Assembly: GCF_021735935.1 (NCBI RefSeq)
Contig: NZ_WMDZ01000001.1
Coordinates: 2,914,001-2,978,000 of the forward strand
Reading direction: 5' to 3'
Length of the DNA stretch: 64,000 nucleotides
Source: Sulfitobacter sp. M39
GTDB lineage: Bacteria; Pseudomonadota; Alphaproteobacteria; Rhodobacterales; Rhodobacteraceae
Shown here piece by piece: positions 17,728 through 25,996 of this stretch. Under the pieces are notes generated by a model. The model ran no database searches, had not been told where the DNA came from, and saw only the letters and a program-made list of their open reading frames with translations. Both the position numbers and the translations under genes were made by a program. How positions within the stretch are numbered: position 1 is the stretch's first letter; each line of letters opens with the position of its first letter.

Positions 17728-18255
17728 TCAATGCAACAGGGTCGATGCCGGCCGCATCGAACGCCGCTCCCAAATCACGACGGACAGGGTCTTGTCATCC
17801 GCCAATTCGGCCAACATTCTTTCGGTACGTAGCCCCGGAAGTGCGGCAAAAGCGTCAAAAAGCGCGTCCGCCCCCGCGGCATCCACGGGGATCATCACGG
17901 GATTTTGTCCAGGCTGTTCCAGTTTCCAATGGGCCGGATAGGCCCCGCGCTCAAGGCTCAGACGCTCCATCTCGCGTAGGGCGATGACGCCGCCGGTCAG
18001 GGGACCGAAATAGGCGATCTGCCCCTCATCCACCTGCACCGCCCCCGCCCCGAGGCCGGTCTTGCGAAACCGCACCCGCTGTCCGCCGATCCAGACAAAG
18101 ATCACCCCCGCAAGGATCAGCGCATAGCCCGGTATCGCCAACAGCAACCCCGGCCCCGCCACCAGCCAAAGCCCGATCAAAGCGACCGCGATGCCGCCTA
18201 GAACCTCGCGCCAACGCCACAGTTCGGCCTTCGCCTCAGGTCGCAGAAAACTCAT
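17728..18255 (-). CDS. Conserved hypothetical membrane protein
   Basis: 175 residues. Two closely spaced hydrophobic helices near residues 19-55 (GGIAVALIGLWLVAGPGLLL, then ALILAGVIFVWIGG), then a soluble domain of about 115 residues containing VQVDEGQIAYFGPLTGGVIAL. It has no recognised catalytic motif. It lies between rsmE and gshA on the same strand, 60 bp before gshA, and is preceded by the short repeat at 18275-18300. Function unknown. Confidence 0.7.
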   Translation of the reverse strand: MSFLRPEAKAELWRWREVLGGIAVALIGLWLVAGPGLLLAIPGYALILAGVIFVWIGGQRVRFRKTGLGAGAVQVDEGQIAYFGPLTGGVIALREMERLSLERGAYPAHWKLEQPGQNPVMIPVDAAGADALFDAFAALPGLRTERMLAELADDKTLSVVIWERRSMRPASTLLH

Positions 18256-18274
18256 CGTGCTCTCCTACTGCCGG

Positions 18275-18300
18275 CTTCATTTTGCCAGATAAACTCCACG
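18275..18300. repeat. Interspersed intergenic motif, copy 1
   Basis: CTTCATTTTGC, then CAGATAAACTCC and ACG. A second copy lies at 23775-23800, sharing CTTCATTTTGC and ATAAACTCC. Both copies have the same orientation, lie about 50 bp past the stop of a leftward gene, and precede the next leftward gene. Here it follows rsmE and a perfect hairpin. Confidence 0.6.
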
Positions 18301-18305
18301 GGGGC

Positions 18306-18326
18306 GTGGGGGTGTGAAACCCCCAC
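18306..18326 (-). terminator. Hairpin downstream of rsmE (possible terminator)
   Basis: GTGGGGGT-GTGAA-ACCCCCAC is a perfect 8-bp stem with a 5-nt loop 27 bp beyond the rsmE stop. On the leftward strand it is followed by GCCCCC and then GTTTAT rather than a clean T-run, so it may be a weak terminator or a transcript-stabilising hairpin. Confidence 0.4.
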
Positions 18327-18352
18327 TCCGACGCGCGTGCCGGAAACCGCAC

Positions 18353-19075
18353 TCACGCCCAATCTCCCAACGTCTTTTGCCACAGGGTCATGGCCGCCAC
18401 TGCTGCCGTATCCGCCCGCAAGATGCGCGGCCCCAAGGCGACGGGGCGCGACCAGTCCAACCCGCGCAAACGTGTGCGTTCACTGTCCGAAAACCCGCCC
18501 TCTGGTCCAATCAGGATGGCCCAAGGACCGGGTCGCGCGGACGCGAGCCCCTCTTCCTCGCCCGCCAGCGCCTCGTCGCAGAACATCAAGGACCGCTCGG
18601 GCTCCCAACGATCGATCAGACGGTCCAGCCGGATCATATCGGCCACCTCCGGAACGAAAGTCCCGCCGCATTGCTCTGCAGCCTCGACCGCGTGGGCTTG
18701 CAGGCGATCGCGCTGCACGCGGCCGGCGTTGGTAAATTCACTTTGCACCGGCACAATGCGCCGCGCACCCATTTCGGCAGCTTTCTCGACAATGAAATCC
18801 GTGCGCGCCTTTTTGATCGGCGCGAAGATCAGCCACAGGTCGGGCGGCATGTGCAGCGGTTTCGTCGGCTCGGCACAGACCAGCACACCGCCGCGTTTGC
18901 CCGCCTCGGCGACCTCGGCGCGCCATTCGCCATCGATGCCATTAAACAACAGGACCGACGCGCCCACCGATTGACGCATCACGCCAAAGAGATAATGCGC
19001 CTGCGCCTTATCCAAAGGAACGGATTGCCCCTGCCCCAGTGGATGATCTACATAAAGTCTGATTTTCGCGTTCAT
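18353..19075 (-). CDS. rsmE: 16S rRNA (uracil(1498)-N(3))-methyltransferase RsmE
   Basis: 240 residues from ATG 19075 (MNAKIRLYVDHPLG); GTG codons upstream at 19081 and 19093 are possible. SPOUT-class methyltransferase modifying U1498 of 16S rRNA. Hallmarks: HYLFGVMR near residue 27, FAPIKKARTDFIVEKAAEMGARRI near 85-110, and the SAM knot ILIGPEGGFSDSE with LGPRILRADTA close to the C-terminus. Its start is only about 12 bp from the divergent ubiA start, so the two promoters must overlap or lie within the coding regions. Confidence 0.94.
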   Translation of the reverse strand: MNAKIRLYVDHPLGQGQSVPLDKAQAHYLFGVMRQSVGASVLLFNGIDGEWRAEVAEAGKRGGVLVCAEPTKPLHMPPDLWLIFAPIKKARTDFIVEKAAEMGARRIVPVQSEFTNAGRVQRDRLQAHAVEAAEQCGGTFVPEVADMIRLDRLIDRWEPERSLMFCDEALAGEEEGLASARPGPWAILIGPEGGFSDSERTRLRGLDWSRPVALGPRILRADTAAVAAMTLWQKTLGDWA

Positions 19076-19087
19076 GGGCACAGATAT

Positions 19088-20062
19088 ATGCACGACACCT
19101 CGCCGACACCAGATGGCAATGATGCGACACGTGTGGTCGATGCCCCTGCGGATAATTGGGTCGACCGTTCAGCCCCGCGTTTCACCCGCCCCTACCTGCG
19201 GCTCAGCCGCGCCGACCGCCCTATTGGCACTTGGCTTTTGCTGCTGCCCTGTTGGTGGGGGCTGACGCTTGCGATGTTGTTTGACCAGCAACCGCGCTGG
19301 TTTGACCTATGGATCTTCATCGGCTGCGGTGCTGGTGCCTGGCTGATGCGCGGCGCGGGTTGCACGTGGAACGACATCACCGACCGGCATATCGATGGCA
19401 AGGTCGCCCGCACACGGTCGCGGCCCATCCCCTCGGGTCAGGTCAGCGTCAAAGGTGCGCTGGCATGGATGATCGCACAGATGCTGATCGCGCTTGGCAT
19501 TTTGCTGACTTTCAACGGGGCCGCCATCGCCCTTGGGGTGCTGGCCCTGCTGCCCGTCGCCGTTTACCCTTTCGCCAAACGTTTCACGTGGTGGCCGCAG
19601 GTCTTCCTGGGCATCGCATTCAACTGGGGCGCGCTGCTGGCCTGGACCGCCCATACCGGCAGCCTCGGCGCGCCTGCGGTGGTGCTCTATGCCGCGGGCA
19701 TCGCGTGGACGCTTTTTTATGACACGATCTATGCCCATCAGGACAAGGAAGATGACGCCCTGATCGGGGTCAAATCCACAGCCCGCCTGTTCGGGGACAA
19801 CACCGCGCAATGGTTGCGCCGTTTCCTGATTGCCACCGTGGGCCTGATGGGGCTGGCGGTGATCTTTGCCCTGCGCGATTCCGCATCCTTTCTGGCGATG
19901 GTCATCGCCCTTGGCGGGCCTTGGGCAATGGGCTGGCATATGGCGTGGCAGTTGCGTGGCATTGACATCAACGACAACGACAAGCTTCTGCGTCTGTTTC
20001 GTGTGAACCGCGATACCGGCATGATCCCGCTGGTGTTTTTTGCCGCAGCCCTGCTGGCGTGA
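19088..20062 (+). CDS. ubiA: 4-hydroxybenzoate polyprenyltransferase UbiA
   Basis: 324 residues from ATG 19088. Membrane prenyltransferase attaching the polyprenyl tail to 4-hydroxybenzoate in ubiquinone synthesis. First Asp-rich motif NDITDRHIDGKV (about residue 97), second DTIYAHQDKEDD (about residue 215), and about eight TM helices. The N-terminal 30 residues before FTRPYLRLSRADRPIGTW are hydrophilic. The same frame is open upstream over rsmE, but that is antisense shadow. Confidence 0.94.
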   Translation: MHDTSPTPDGNDATRVVDAPADNWVDRSAPRFTRPYLRLSRADRPIGTWLLLLPCWWGLTLAMLFDQQPRWFDLWIFIGCGAGAWLMRGAGCTWNDITDRHIDGKVARTRSRPIPSGQVSVKGALAWMIAQMLIALGILLTFNGAAIALGVLALLPVAVYPFAKRFTWWPQVFLGIAFNWGALLAWTAHTGSLGAPAVVLYAAGIAWTLFYDTIYAHQDKEDDALIGVKSTARLFGDNTAQWLRRFLIATVGLMGLAVIFALRDSASFLAMVIALGGPWAMGWHMAWQLRGIDINDNDKLLRLFRVNRDTGMIPLVFFAAALLA

Positions 20063-20125
20063 TTGCACCCCTGTCCCCTCGGGCGTATCAAAGGCTCCAA
20101 CGTTAACGGTTTCAGAAACGAGCTT

Positions 20126-22024
20126 ATGCGCCTATCCGCACTCCTGATCATCGCGATGACCTTTACCGCCGCTGCGACCGTCTCATTGGTGGCTGCGAAT
20201 TTTTCGGTAACCCTGATCGAGGAAAACTCCGAGATCGGCGTGCGTGATGCGCTTGATGCAAAAGAGATGACATGGGCCGAAGTGCAGGCAGACGGGCTGC
20301 AGGTCACCCTGTCGGGCACTGCGCCAGACGAGGTCGCACGGTTCAATGCGCTGAGCACCGCAGGCACCATCGTCGATGCCGCCCGCGTGATTGACCAGAT
20401 GGATGTGACCGCGCAGGCCGCAATCGCCGCGCCGAAGTTCTCGGTCGAGATCTTGCGCAATGATTCCGGCGTTTCGATCATCGGGCTGATTCCCACGACC
20501 ACCGACCGCGATGCGGCCATCGACCGTTTCCAGTCCATCGCCGGTCAAGATCATGTCGCCGATCTATTGGAATCAGCGAATTACCCTGCCCCCGACGGAT
20601 GGGAAGACGCCTTTGGTTTCGCCATTTCCGCGATGGAGAGACTGCCCCGTGCCAAAGTTTCTGCCGAAGCGGGGCGTGTGGCGATCACCGCCATTTCCGA
20701 CAGCGCAGAAGCCAAGGCACGGCTGGAAAACCAGTTGAAACGTGCAGCCCCTCCCGGGCTGGTGGTGACACTAGAGATCGCCGCGCCGCGCCCGGTGATC
20801 ACGCCCTTTACCCTGCGCTTCCAGATCGAGGAAGACAGCACCGGCTTTGACGCCTGCAGCGCGGATACCGAACAGGCCAGCGCCCGAATCCTCAAGGCGG
20901 CCGTTGCGGCTGGCGCACCGGGGTCGGCACGCTGCACGGTGGGTCTTGGCGTGCCAAGCCCGCGGTGGTCGGAAGCCGTGGAGAAAGCCATCGGCGCGCT
21001 GTCCAAGATCGGTGGCGGCTCCGTCAGCTTTGCCGATGCCGATATCAGCCTGATCGCCGCCGAAGGCACAGAGCAAGAGGTATTCGACCGCGTTGTCGGT
21101 GAATTGGAAAACGCCCTGCCGGATGTTTTCGCGCTGAATGCGAGGCTACCCAAGACGGTAGACCCCGATGCCGGCCCGCCCGAATTTGTCGCCACGCTCT
21201 CGCCCGAAGGCCAGGTGCAGCTGCGCGGCCGTCTAACCGACGACGCGCTGCGCGAATTGGCCGACAGCTACGCCAAGGCGAGCTTTGGCTCGGACAAGGT
21301 CTATACCGCTGCACGCATTGTCGATGACCTGCCCGCCGATTGGCCAACCCGCGTGCTATCGGCGCTCGACGCGCTGTCCAAGCTGGCCAATGGCACCGTC
21401 ATCGTGACCCCCGATAGTGTCAGCGTCGCGGGTAACACTGGGAACCCCGACGCCAGCACGCAGATCGCAACCTTGCTGGCAGGCAAACTGGGCGAAGGCA
21501 AAGACTATGAGGTCAAAGTCGCCTATCAAGAAAAGCTCGACCCCGTTCTGGGCCTGCCCACCCCGCAGGAATGCGAAGCCGAGATCGGCAAAGTTGTGGC
21601 CAAGGGCAAGATCAACTTTGAACCCGGCAGCGCCACCATTGACGCCTCCGCGCTTGGCACGATGGACCAAATCGCCGAAATCCTGCAAGACTGCCGCGAC
21701 ATAGCACTTGAGGTACAGGGCTATACCGACAGTCAGGGCCGCGAGGAAATGAACCTCGCGCTCAGCCAGTCGCGGGCCCAATCGGTGCTGAACGAATTGC
21801 GCGCCCGCCGCGTGATCACCGGCTCTTTCGTCGCCAAGGGCTATGGCGAAGAATCGCCCGTTGCCTCCAACGACACCGAAGAAGGCCGCGAGGCGAACCG
21901 CCGGATCGAATTTAAGCTGATCGAAGAAGAGACAGCGGAAGATTCTGACGAAACAGCGCTGGAAAATGGCGCGGATACAGGCGATACAGACACACCATCC
22001 GACCAGACCCAAGAAGGCAACTAA
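20126..22024 (+). CDS. OmpA-family outer-membrane/peptidoglycan-associated protein
   Basis: 632 residues from ATG 20126 (a TTG at 20063 opens the frame but gives no better start). N-terminal signal or anchor helix LSALLIIAMTFTAAATVSLV, then about 430 residues containing BON-like repeats (VTLSGTAP, VSIIGLIP and VQLRGRLTD at spaced intervals). The C-terminal OmpA domain (about 500-610) contains INFEPGSATID, VQGYTDSQG and GREANRRIEFKLIEE, which bind peptidoglycan. An acidic tail closes it. The gene after it starts 1 nt past the stop, suggesting a two-gene envelope operon. Confidence 0.88.
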   Translation: MRLSALLIIAMTFTAAATVSLVAANFSVTLIEENSEIGVRDALDAKEMTWAEVQADGLQVTLSGTAPDEVARFNALSTAGTIVDAARVIDQMDVTAQAAIAAPKFSVEILRNDSGVSIIGLIPTTTDRDAAIDRFQSIAGQDHVADLLESANYPAPDGWEDAFGFAISAMERLPRAKVSAEAGRVAITAISDSAEAKARLENQLKRAAPPGLVVTLEIAAPRPVITPFTLRFQIEEDSTGFDACSADTEQASARILKAAVAAGAPGSARCTVGLGVPSPRWSEAVEKAIGALSKIGGGSVSFADADISLIAAEGTEQEVFDRVVGELENALPDVFALNARLPKTVDPDAGPPEFVATLSPEGQVQLRGRLTDDALRELADSYAKASFGSDKVYTAARIVDDLPADWPTRVLSALDALSKLANGTVIVTPDSVSVAGNTGNPDASTQIATLLAGKLGEGKDYEVKVAYQEKLDPVLGLPTPQECEAEIGKVVAKGKINFEPGSATIDASALGTMDQIAEILQDCRDIALEVQGYTDSQGREEMNLALSQSRAQSVLNELRARRVITGSFVAKGYGEESPVASNDTEEGREANRRIEFKLIEEETAEDSDETALENGADTGDTDTPSDQTQEGN

Positions 22025-22025
22025 C

Positions 22026-22352
22026 ATGAGCAGAACCGAATTTGTCATCGCGACAGCGATTATCCTATTCGTCGCCTTCTGCCTTGGATGGTTTGCCAAC
22101 TGGCTGCTGCACCGATTTACCCGCGTGGCAGCCGACGATGTCGCCCAACTTGACCGGATGAGCCAGGAATTGCACGAAGCGGAAGAAACCCGCGATCAGG
22201 CGATCACCTATCTGCAACAGCGCGAGGCAGAGCTGACGAACCAGCTCAACCAGACCGAGGCAGAGCTGCGCGCAGCGATGGACGGGTTGCGCGATGCACG
22301 CCATGAAGCGGAAGAAATGCGCGCCTACATCGATCGTCAACAGGCCAGCTAA
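22026..22352 (+). CDS. Unknown membrane-anchored coiled-coil protein
   Basis: 108 residues from ATG 22026. One TM helix (about residues 6-26, IATAIILFVAFCLGWFANWLL) followed by a continuous charged helix rich in Glu, Gln, Arg and Leu heptads (about 40-105), i.e. a coiled coil. It starts 1 nt after the OmpA-family gene and probably works with it at the envelope. No family recognised. Confidence 0.75.
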   Translation: MSRTEFVIATAIILFVAFCLGWFANWLLHRFTRVAADDVAQLDRMSQELHEAEETRDQAITYLQQREAELTNQLNQTEAELRAAMDGLRDARHEAEEMRAYIDRQQAS

Positions 22353-22368
22353 AGGGCCGACGTGCCGC

Positions 22369-22812
22369 TTACCACCGGGCCAGCGCGTCTTCGTCTTCTG
22401 CCTTTGATGCAACCCAATCCGCCCCTTTGGCAGTGATCTCGCGCTTCCAGAAGGGCGCGCGCGACTTCAGGTAATCCATAAGGAATTCAGCCGCTTCAAA
22501 CGCATCCTTGCGGTGGCGCGCGGCGGTGGCGACCATCATGATCATCTCGCCCGGCAGCAGTCGGCCGAAGCGGTGAATGACCAGAGCATCCCCCAGTGAA
22601 AACCGCGCCATCGCGGTTTCGGCCATCTCGGTCAGGGCAGATTCGGTCATGCCGGGGTAGTGTTCAATCTCCATCGCCTGCAACGGATCATCGGGCAGAT
22701 CGCGCACGATGCCGGTGAAGGTCACGATGGCGCCCATATCCCGATGACCGGCAGCAAAATCCTGGCTTTCCTGCCCCAGATCAAAACCCGCTTCCTGAAC
22801 CGAGATCTTCAT
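22369..22812 (-). CDS. moaE: Molybdopterin synthase catalytic subunit MoaE
   Basis: 147 residues. Large subunit that transfers sulfur from thiocarboxylated MoaD to precursor Z (cPMP). Signatures: FTGIVRD near residue 31, MEIEHYPGMTE near 48, VIHRFGRLLPGE near 78, AARHRKDAFEAAEFLMDYLK near 97, and FWKREI with the catalytic Lys. Translated just after moaD (1-nt gap) in the uvrC-pgsA-moaD-moaE run. Confidence 0.95.
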   Translation of the reverse strand: MKISVQEAGFDLGQESQDFAAGHRDMGAIVTFTGIVRDLPDDPLQAMEIEHYPGMTESALTEMAETAMARFSLGDALVIHRFGRLLPGEMIMMVATAARHRKDAFEAAEFLMDYLKSRAPFWKREITAKGADWVASKAEDEDALARW

Positions 22813-22813
22813 C

Positions 22814-23059
22814 TCAACCCCCTGTCATCGGCGGGAAAAACGCCACTTCGCGCACCCCTTCCAACGAGGCATCGAAATCGGCAAGTTCCTGATCCACGGC
22901 GACACGCAGGCCGGACAGATCGGAAAAGGCGACAGCATAGCGCTCTTCGCGCCCGCGCAATTCCTCTACAAGGTCCAGGACAGTGCGGGCGGACGTATCG
23001 ACCTTCTCACGAGGCAGCCCGATACGTTCGCGAACCCATGCAAAATACAGGATATTCAT
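22814..23059 (-). CDS. moaD: Molybdopterin synthase sulfur-carrier subunit MoaD
   Basis: 81 residues, ubiquitin-like fold ending in the required Gly-Gly (FFPPMTGG), whose C-terminus becomes the thiocarboxylate sulfur donor. N-terminus MNILYFAWVRERIGL is typical. The start overlaps the pgsA stop by one base, and moaE follows at once. Confidence 0.94.
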   Translation of the reverse strand: MNILYFAWVRERIGLPREKVDTSARTVLDLVEELRGREERYAVAFSDLSGLRVAVDQELADFDASLEGVREVAFFPPMTGG

Positions 23060-23724
23060 CAGCGTGGCTCCACCAGATGGGGCATGGATTTGCGCAGATA
23101 ATCATAGCCGGTGATCGCCGTCAGCGCCGCCGCAATCCAAAGCAGCACCAACCCGATCCGGCCGGCCCAGATCATCCCGTGGAACTTCCAGGTAAGCCCC
23201 AGAACGTCCTCTTCCTCACCAGACAGAATGGCACCGACCAAGGCGTTATCCATGCCGAAAATCGACATGCCAAAGTAATGTTCAAACAGCCCCTGCCCGA
23301 ACAGCACGGCAATCGCGACCATCTGCGCGGTTGTCTTCCACTTGGCCAGCGCCGTGACCTTCAAGGTGCCGGACACATCTCCCAGAAACTCCCGCAGGCC
23401 TGAAACAAAGACTTCGCGAAACAGGATCACGGTGGCAGGAAGCACCAGCCACGGCGACCAGCTTGAAAACGCGACGATCACCATCAGCGCAATCACCACC
23501 ATCGCCTTGTCGGCAATCGGGTCCAGCATGGTCCCCAGCTTGGTTTCCTGCCCCCACGCGCGCGCAAGATAGCCGTCAAACCAATCGGTGACCGCTGCGG
23601 CGATGAACAGGAACATCGCCAAAGCGTCCGCATAGGGACGCGTAAAATACAAGAACATCACAGCCACACCCGGGGCCGCGACAAGACGCAGGAGCGTCAG
23701 GATATTGGGGATATTCCACTTCAT
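23059..23724 (-). CDS. pgsA: CDP-diacylglycerol-glycerol-3-phosphate 3-phosphatidyltransferase
   Basis: 221 residues, four to six TM helices. Makes phosphatidylglycerol phosphate from CDP-DAG and glycerol-3-phosphate. The CDP-alcohol phosphotransferase motif DG-x2-AR-x8-G-x3-D-x3-D is read as DGYLARAWGQETKLGTMLDP with IADK following (about residues 49-72). Upstream gene uvrC ends 122 bp away; that gap holds copy 2 of the interspersed motif. Confidence 0.95.
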   Translation of the reverse strand: MKWNIPNILTLLRLVAAPGVAVMFLYFTRPYADALAMFLFIAAAVTDWFDGYLARAWGQETKLGTMLDPIADKAMVVIALMVIVAFSSWSPWLVLPATVILFREVFVSGLREFLGDVSGTLKVTALAKWKTTAQMVAIAVLFGQGLFEHYFGMSIFGMDNALVGAILSGEEEDVLGLTWKFHGMIWAGRIGLVLLWIAAALTAITGYDYLRKSMPHLVEPR

Positions 23725-23774
23725 AGCGTCACCCTACAGTGGCAAGACGACAGGGGAAAGTGCCAAGACATCGC

Positions 23775-23800
23775 CTTCATTTTGCAAAATAAACTCCCCG
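23775..23800. repeat. Interspersed intergenic motif, copy 2
   Basis: CTTCATTTTGC, then AAAATAAACTCC and CCG. Matches copy 1 at 18275-18300 apart from a few central bases, with the same strand relation: past the uvrC stop and before pgsA. No strong hairpin precedes this copy. Confidence 0.6.
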
Positions 23801-23846
23801 CGGAGCGTCCTGCCCCGACCACGTGCCCAAAGGCTGAAATTTTGGG

Positions 23847-25712
23847 CTATCCGCGTTCATGGAAAAATGCATAAATCCGTTCGGCCAAAGCAACCGACAC
23901 CCCGTCGACCGCCTTCAAGTCGCTCAAGTTCGCGCGACCAACGGCCTTGGCTGACCCGAAATGGGCCAGCAGCGCGCGTTTGCGGGCGGCACCGACGCCG
24001 GGCACGTCATCAAGGGGCGTCGCCCCCACGGCCTTGGCACGTTTGGCGCGGTGGGTGCCGATGGCGAAACGGTGGGCTTCGTCGCGCAAACGCTGGATGA
24101 AATACAAAACCGGATCATTATGCCGCAAGGCCATCGGGCGCTTGCCGACGCGGTAAAATTCCTCTTTGCCCGCATCACGATCCACACCTTTGGCCACGCC
24201 GACCATCGGAATACCCTCAACCCCGTATTCGCGCATGATGGACGCCACAGCACTCACCTGCCCTGCACCACCGTCGATCAACAGCAGGTCAGGCCACATG
24301 CCAAGCTTGCGGTCCGGATCTTCCTTGAGCAACCGTTTGAAACGGCGGGTCAGCACCTCTTTCATCATGCCAAAGTCATCCCCCGGCGTCAGGTCATCGC
24401 CGCGAATGTTGAACTTACGGTACTGGTTTTTCATCATTCCTTCGGGGCCGGCGACAATCATACCGCCAACCGCGTTCGTCCCTTGGATGTGGGAGTTATC
24501 GTAGACCTCGATCCGTTGCGGCGGCGCAGGCAGATCAAAGGCGTCAGCGATACCTTTAAGAAGGTTCGTCTGGGTCGCTGTCTCTGCCAGTTTACGCGCC
24601 AGAGATTCGCGTGCATTGCGCAGCGCCCCATCGACCAGCTCTGCTTTTTCGCCACGTTTGGGGACCACAATATCAACTTTGCGCCCCAGCTTGCCTGACA
24701 GCGCCTCAACCATCAGATCGGGGCTTTCGATGTCGTTCGACAGGATCAACTGGCGCGGTGGTTCGCGGGTGTCATAGAACTGACCGATAAAGGCCTCCAG
24801 CACCTCGGCGGCATCCACATCGGGGCCCACACGGGGGTAGTAGTCGCGGTTCCCCCAGTTCTGATTGGCGCGGATAAAGAAGACCTGCACGCAAGCCTGA
24901 CCCTGATCCATGTGCAGCGCGATAATATCCGCTTCGGCAACGCCTTGCGGGTTGATCCCCTGTGCCGTTTGCACCTGCGTCAGCGCCTTGATCCGGTCGC
25001 GCAGGGCGGCGGCGCGTTCAAACTCCATCGCCTCTGACGCCTCGGCCATCTCGGTCGCCAGCCTGCCCTGAATATCGGTGGACTTACCGTTGAGGAATTT
25101 CTCCGCGTCCTGCACCGTCTTGCGATATTCTTCGGGTGAGATCTTACCCACACAGGGGGCAGAGCAGCGCTTGATCTGATGCTGCAAACAGGGGCGCGAG
25201 CGGCTTTCGAACATCGCGTCAGAGCAATCGCGCAGCAGGAACACCCGTTGCAGTTGGTTCAGCGTGCGGTTCACCGCACCGGCGCTAGCGAAGGGCCCAT
25301 AGTAATTGCCCTTTTCCTTTTTGGCCCCACGGTGCTTTTTGATCTGCGGATAATCATGCGTCGCCGTTACCAGAATATTGGGAAAGCTCTTGTCATCGCG
25401 CAGCAGCACGTTGAATTTCGGCTTGAGCTGTTTGATCAGGTTCTGTTCAAGCAGCAGCGCCTCGGTCTCTGTCTTCGTGGTCAGAAACATCATCGACGCG
25501 GTGTTTGATATCATTCGCGCGATCCGGCCCGAATGACCCGACGGCCGCGCGTAGTTGCTCACCCGCGCCCGCAGATTCCGCGCCTTGCCCACGTACAGGA
25601 CACGGCTTTCCGAATCGAGCATCCGGTACACACCAGGAGAGCCATCAATCGTTTTCAGGTACGATTGAATCACCTCATGGCCAGTTTTCGGTTTTTCGTT
25701 AGCGTCTGACAT
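23847..25712 (-). CDS. uvrC: Excinuclease ABC subunit C
   Basis: 621 residues. Makes the dual incisions in nucleotide excision repair. Domains in order: GIY-YIG nuclease ([22 protein letters not shown], residues 28-50), a Cys-containing segment, a UVR domain (about 205-240), the RNase-H-like endonuclease region ([19 protein letters not shown], about 400), and two C-terminal helix-hairpin-helix motifs ([19 protein letters not shown]). First gene of the leftward uvrC-pgsA-moaDE group. Its promoter should lie in the AT-rich gap at 25713-25996. Confidence 0.96.
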   Translation of the reverse strand: MSDANEKPKTGHEVIQSYLKTIDGSPGVYRMLDSESRVLYVGKARNLRARVSNYARPSGHSGRIARMISNTASMMFLTTKTETEALLLEQNLIKQLKPKFNVLLRDDKSFPNILVTATHDYPQIKKHRGAKKEKGNYYGPFASAGAVNRTLNQLQRVFLLRDCSDAMFESRSRPCLQHQIKRCSAPCVGKISPEEYRKTVQDAEKFLNGKSTDIQGRLATEMAEASEAMEFERAAALRDRIKALTQVQTAQGINPQGVAEADIIALHMDQGQACVQVFFIRANQNWGNRDYYPRVGPDVDAAEVLEAFIGQFYDTREPPRQLILSNDIESPDLMVEALSGKLGRKVDIVVPKRGEKAELVDGALRNARESLARKLAETATQTNLLKGIADAFDLPAPPQRIEVYDNSHIQGTNAVGGMIVAGPEGMMKNQYRKFNIRGDDLTPGDDFGMMKEVLTRRFKRLLKEDPDRKLGMWPDLLLIDGGAGQVSAVASIMREYGVEGIPMVGVAKGVDRDAGKEEFYRVGKRPMALRHNDPVLYFIQRLRDEAHRFAIGTHRAKRAKAVGATPLDDVPGVGAARKRALLAHFGSAKAVGRANLSDLKAVDGVSVALAERIYAFFHERG

Positions 25713-25996
25713 TGATTCGAGCGTTCGGACCTTTTGGCTGCAACAGTGTTAGCGGCAGGACAAGATTAAACATACCCACGACTCTTGTGGATAACCTTGC
25801 AGATAACTTTCAAACAGCGAGGATTTTCCCATGTATTAATGGGGTTTCCGGTGTTTGCCTATTTTTTAGGCAGTTACTCAAGGCACTGATTTTAAATAGT
25901 ATTTTTATTAACTCTTTCCAACCCACTGATAACACGCTCCTTTTTGTAACGGTTTTGTTACCGATGTGCTCACAGTGCACAACTTGCGTGGAAACC
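25713..25996. other. AT-rich intergenic region
   Basis: 284 bp between the starts of uvrC (leftward) and the end of the SDR gene (also leftward). It is visibly richer in A/T than anything nearby, with runs such as TTTTAAATAGTATTTTTATT. It holds one perfect and one weaker DnaA-box-like sequence (see 25786-25794), small inverted repeats GTAAC-GGTTTT-GTTAC (25946-25961) and GTGC-TCACAGT-GCAC (25966-25980), and presumably the uvrC promoter. A 97-codon ORF runs across it but shows no sign of coding. Confidence 0.6.
25786..25794 (-). promoter_or_regulatory. DnaA-box-like sequence
   Basis: TGTGGATAA here is an exact complement of the 9-mer TTATCCACA. A weaker match, TGCAGATAA (two mismatches), begins 12 bp further on at 25798. 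One perfect box is not enough for an origin, but it lies in the most AT-rich non-coding stretch of the window, so it is recorded. Confidence 0.4.

Noticed and set aside
18314..19087. N-terminal extension of the ubiA frame
   Set aside because: Lies antisense to rsmE; UbiA family start fits ATG 19088.
25713..25760. Possible LexA site (GTTC-N7-GTTC) before uvrC
   Set aside because: Only one half-site (GAAC) found, and the second is at the wrong spacing.
25713..25996. Chromosome origin
   Set aside because: Only one perfect DnaA box, and no dnaA, parAB, gidAB or hemE neighbour; kept as a weak candidate only.
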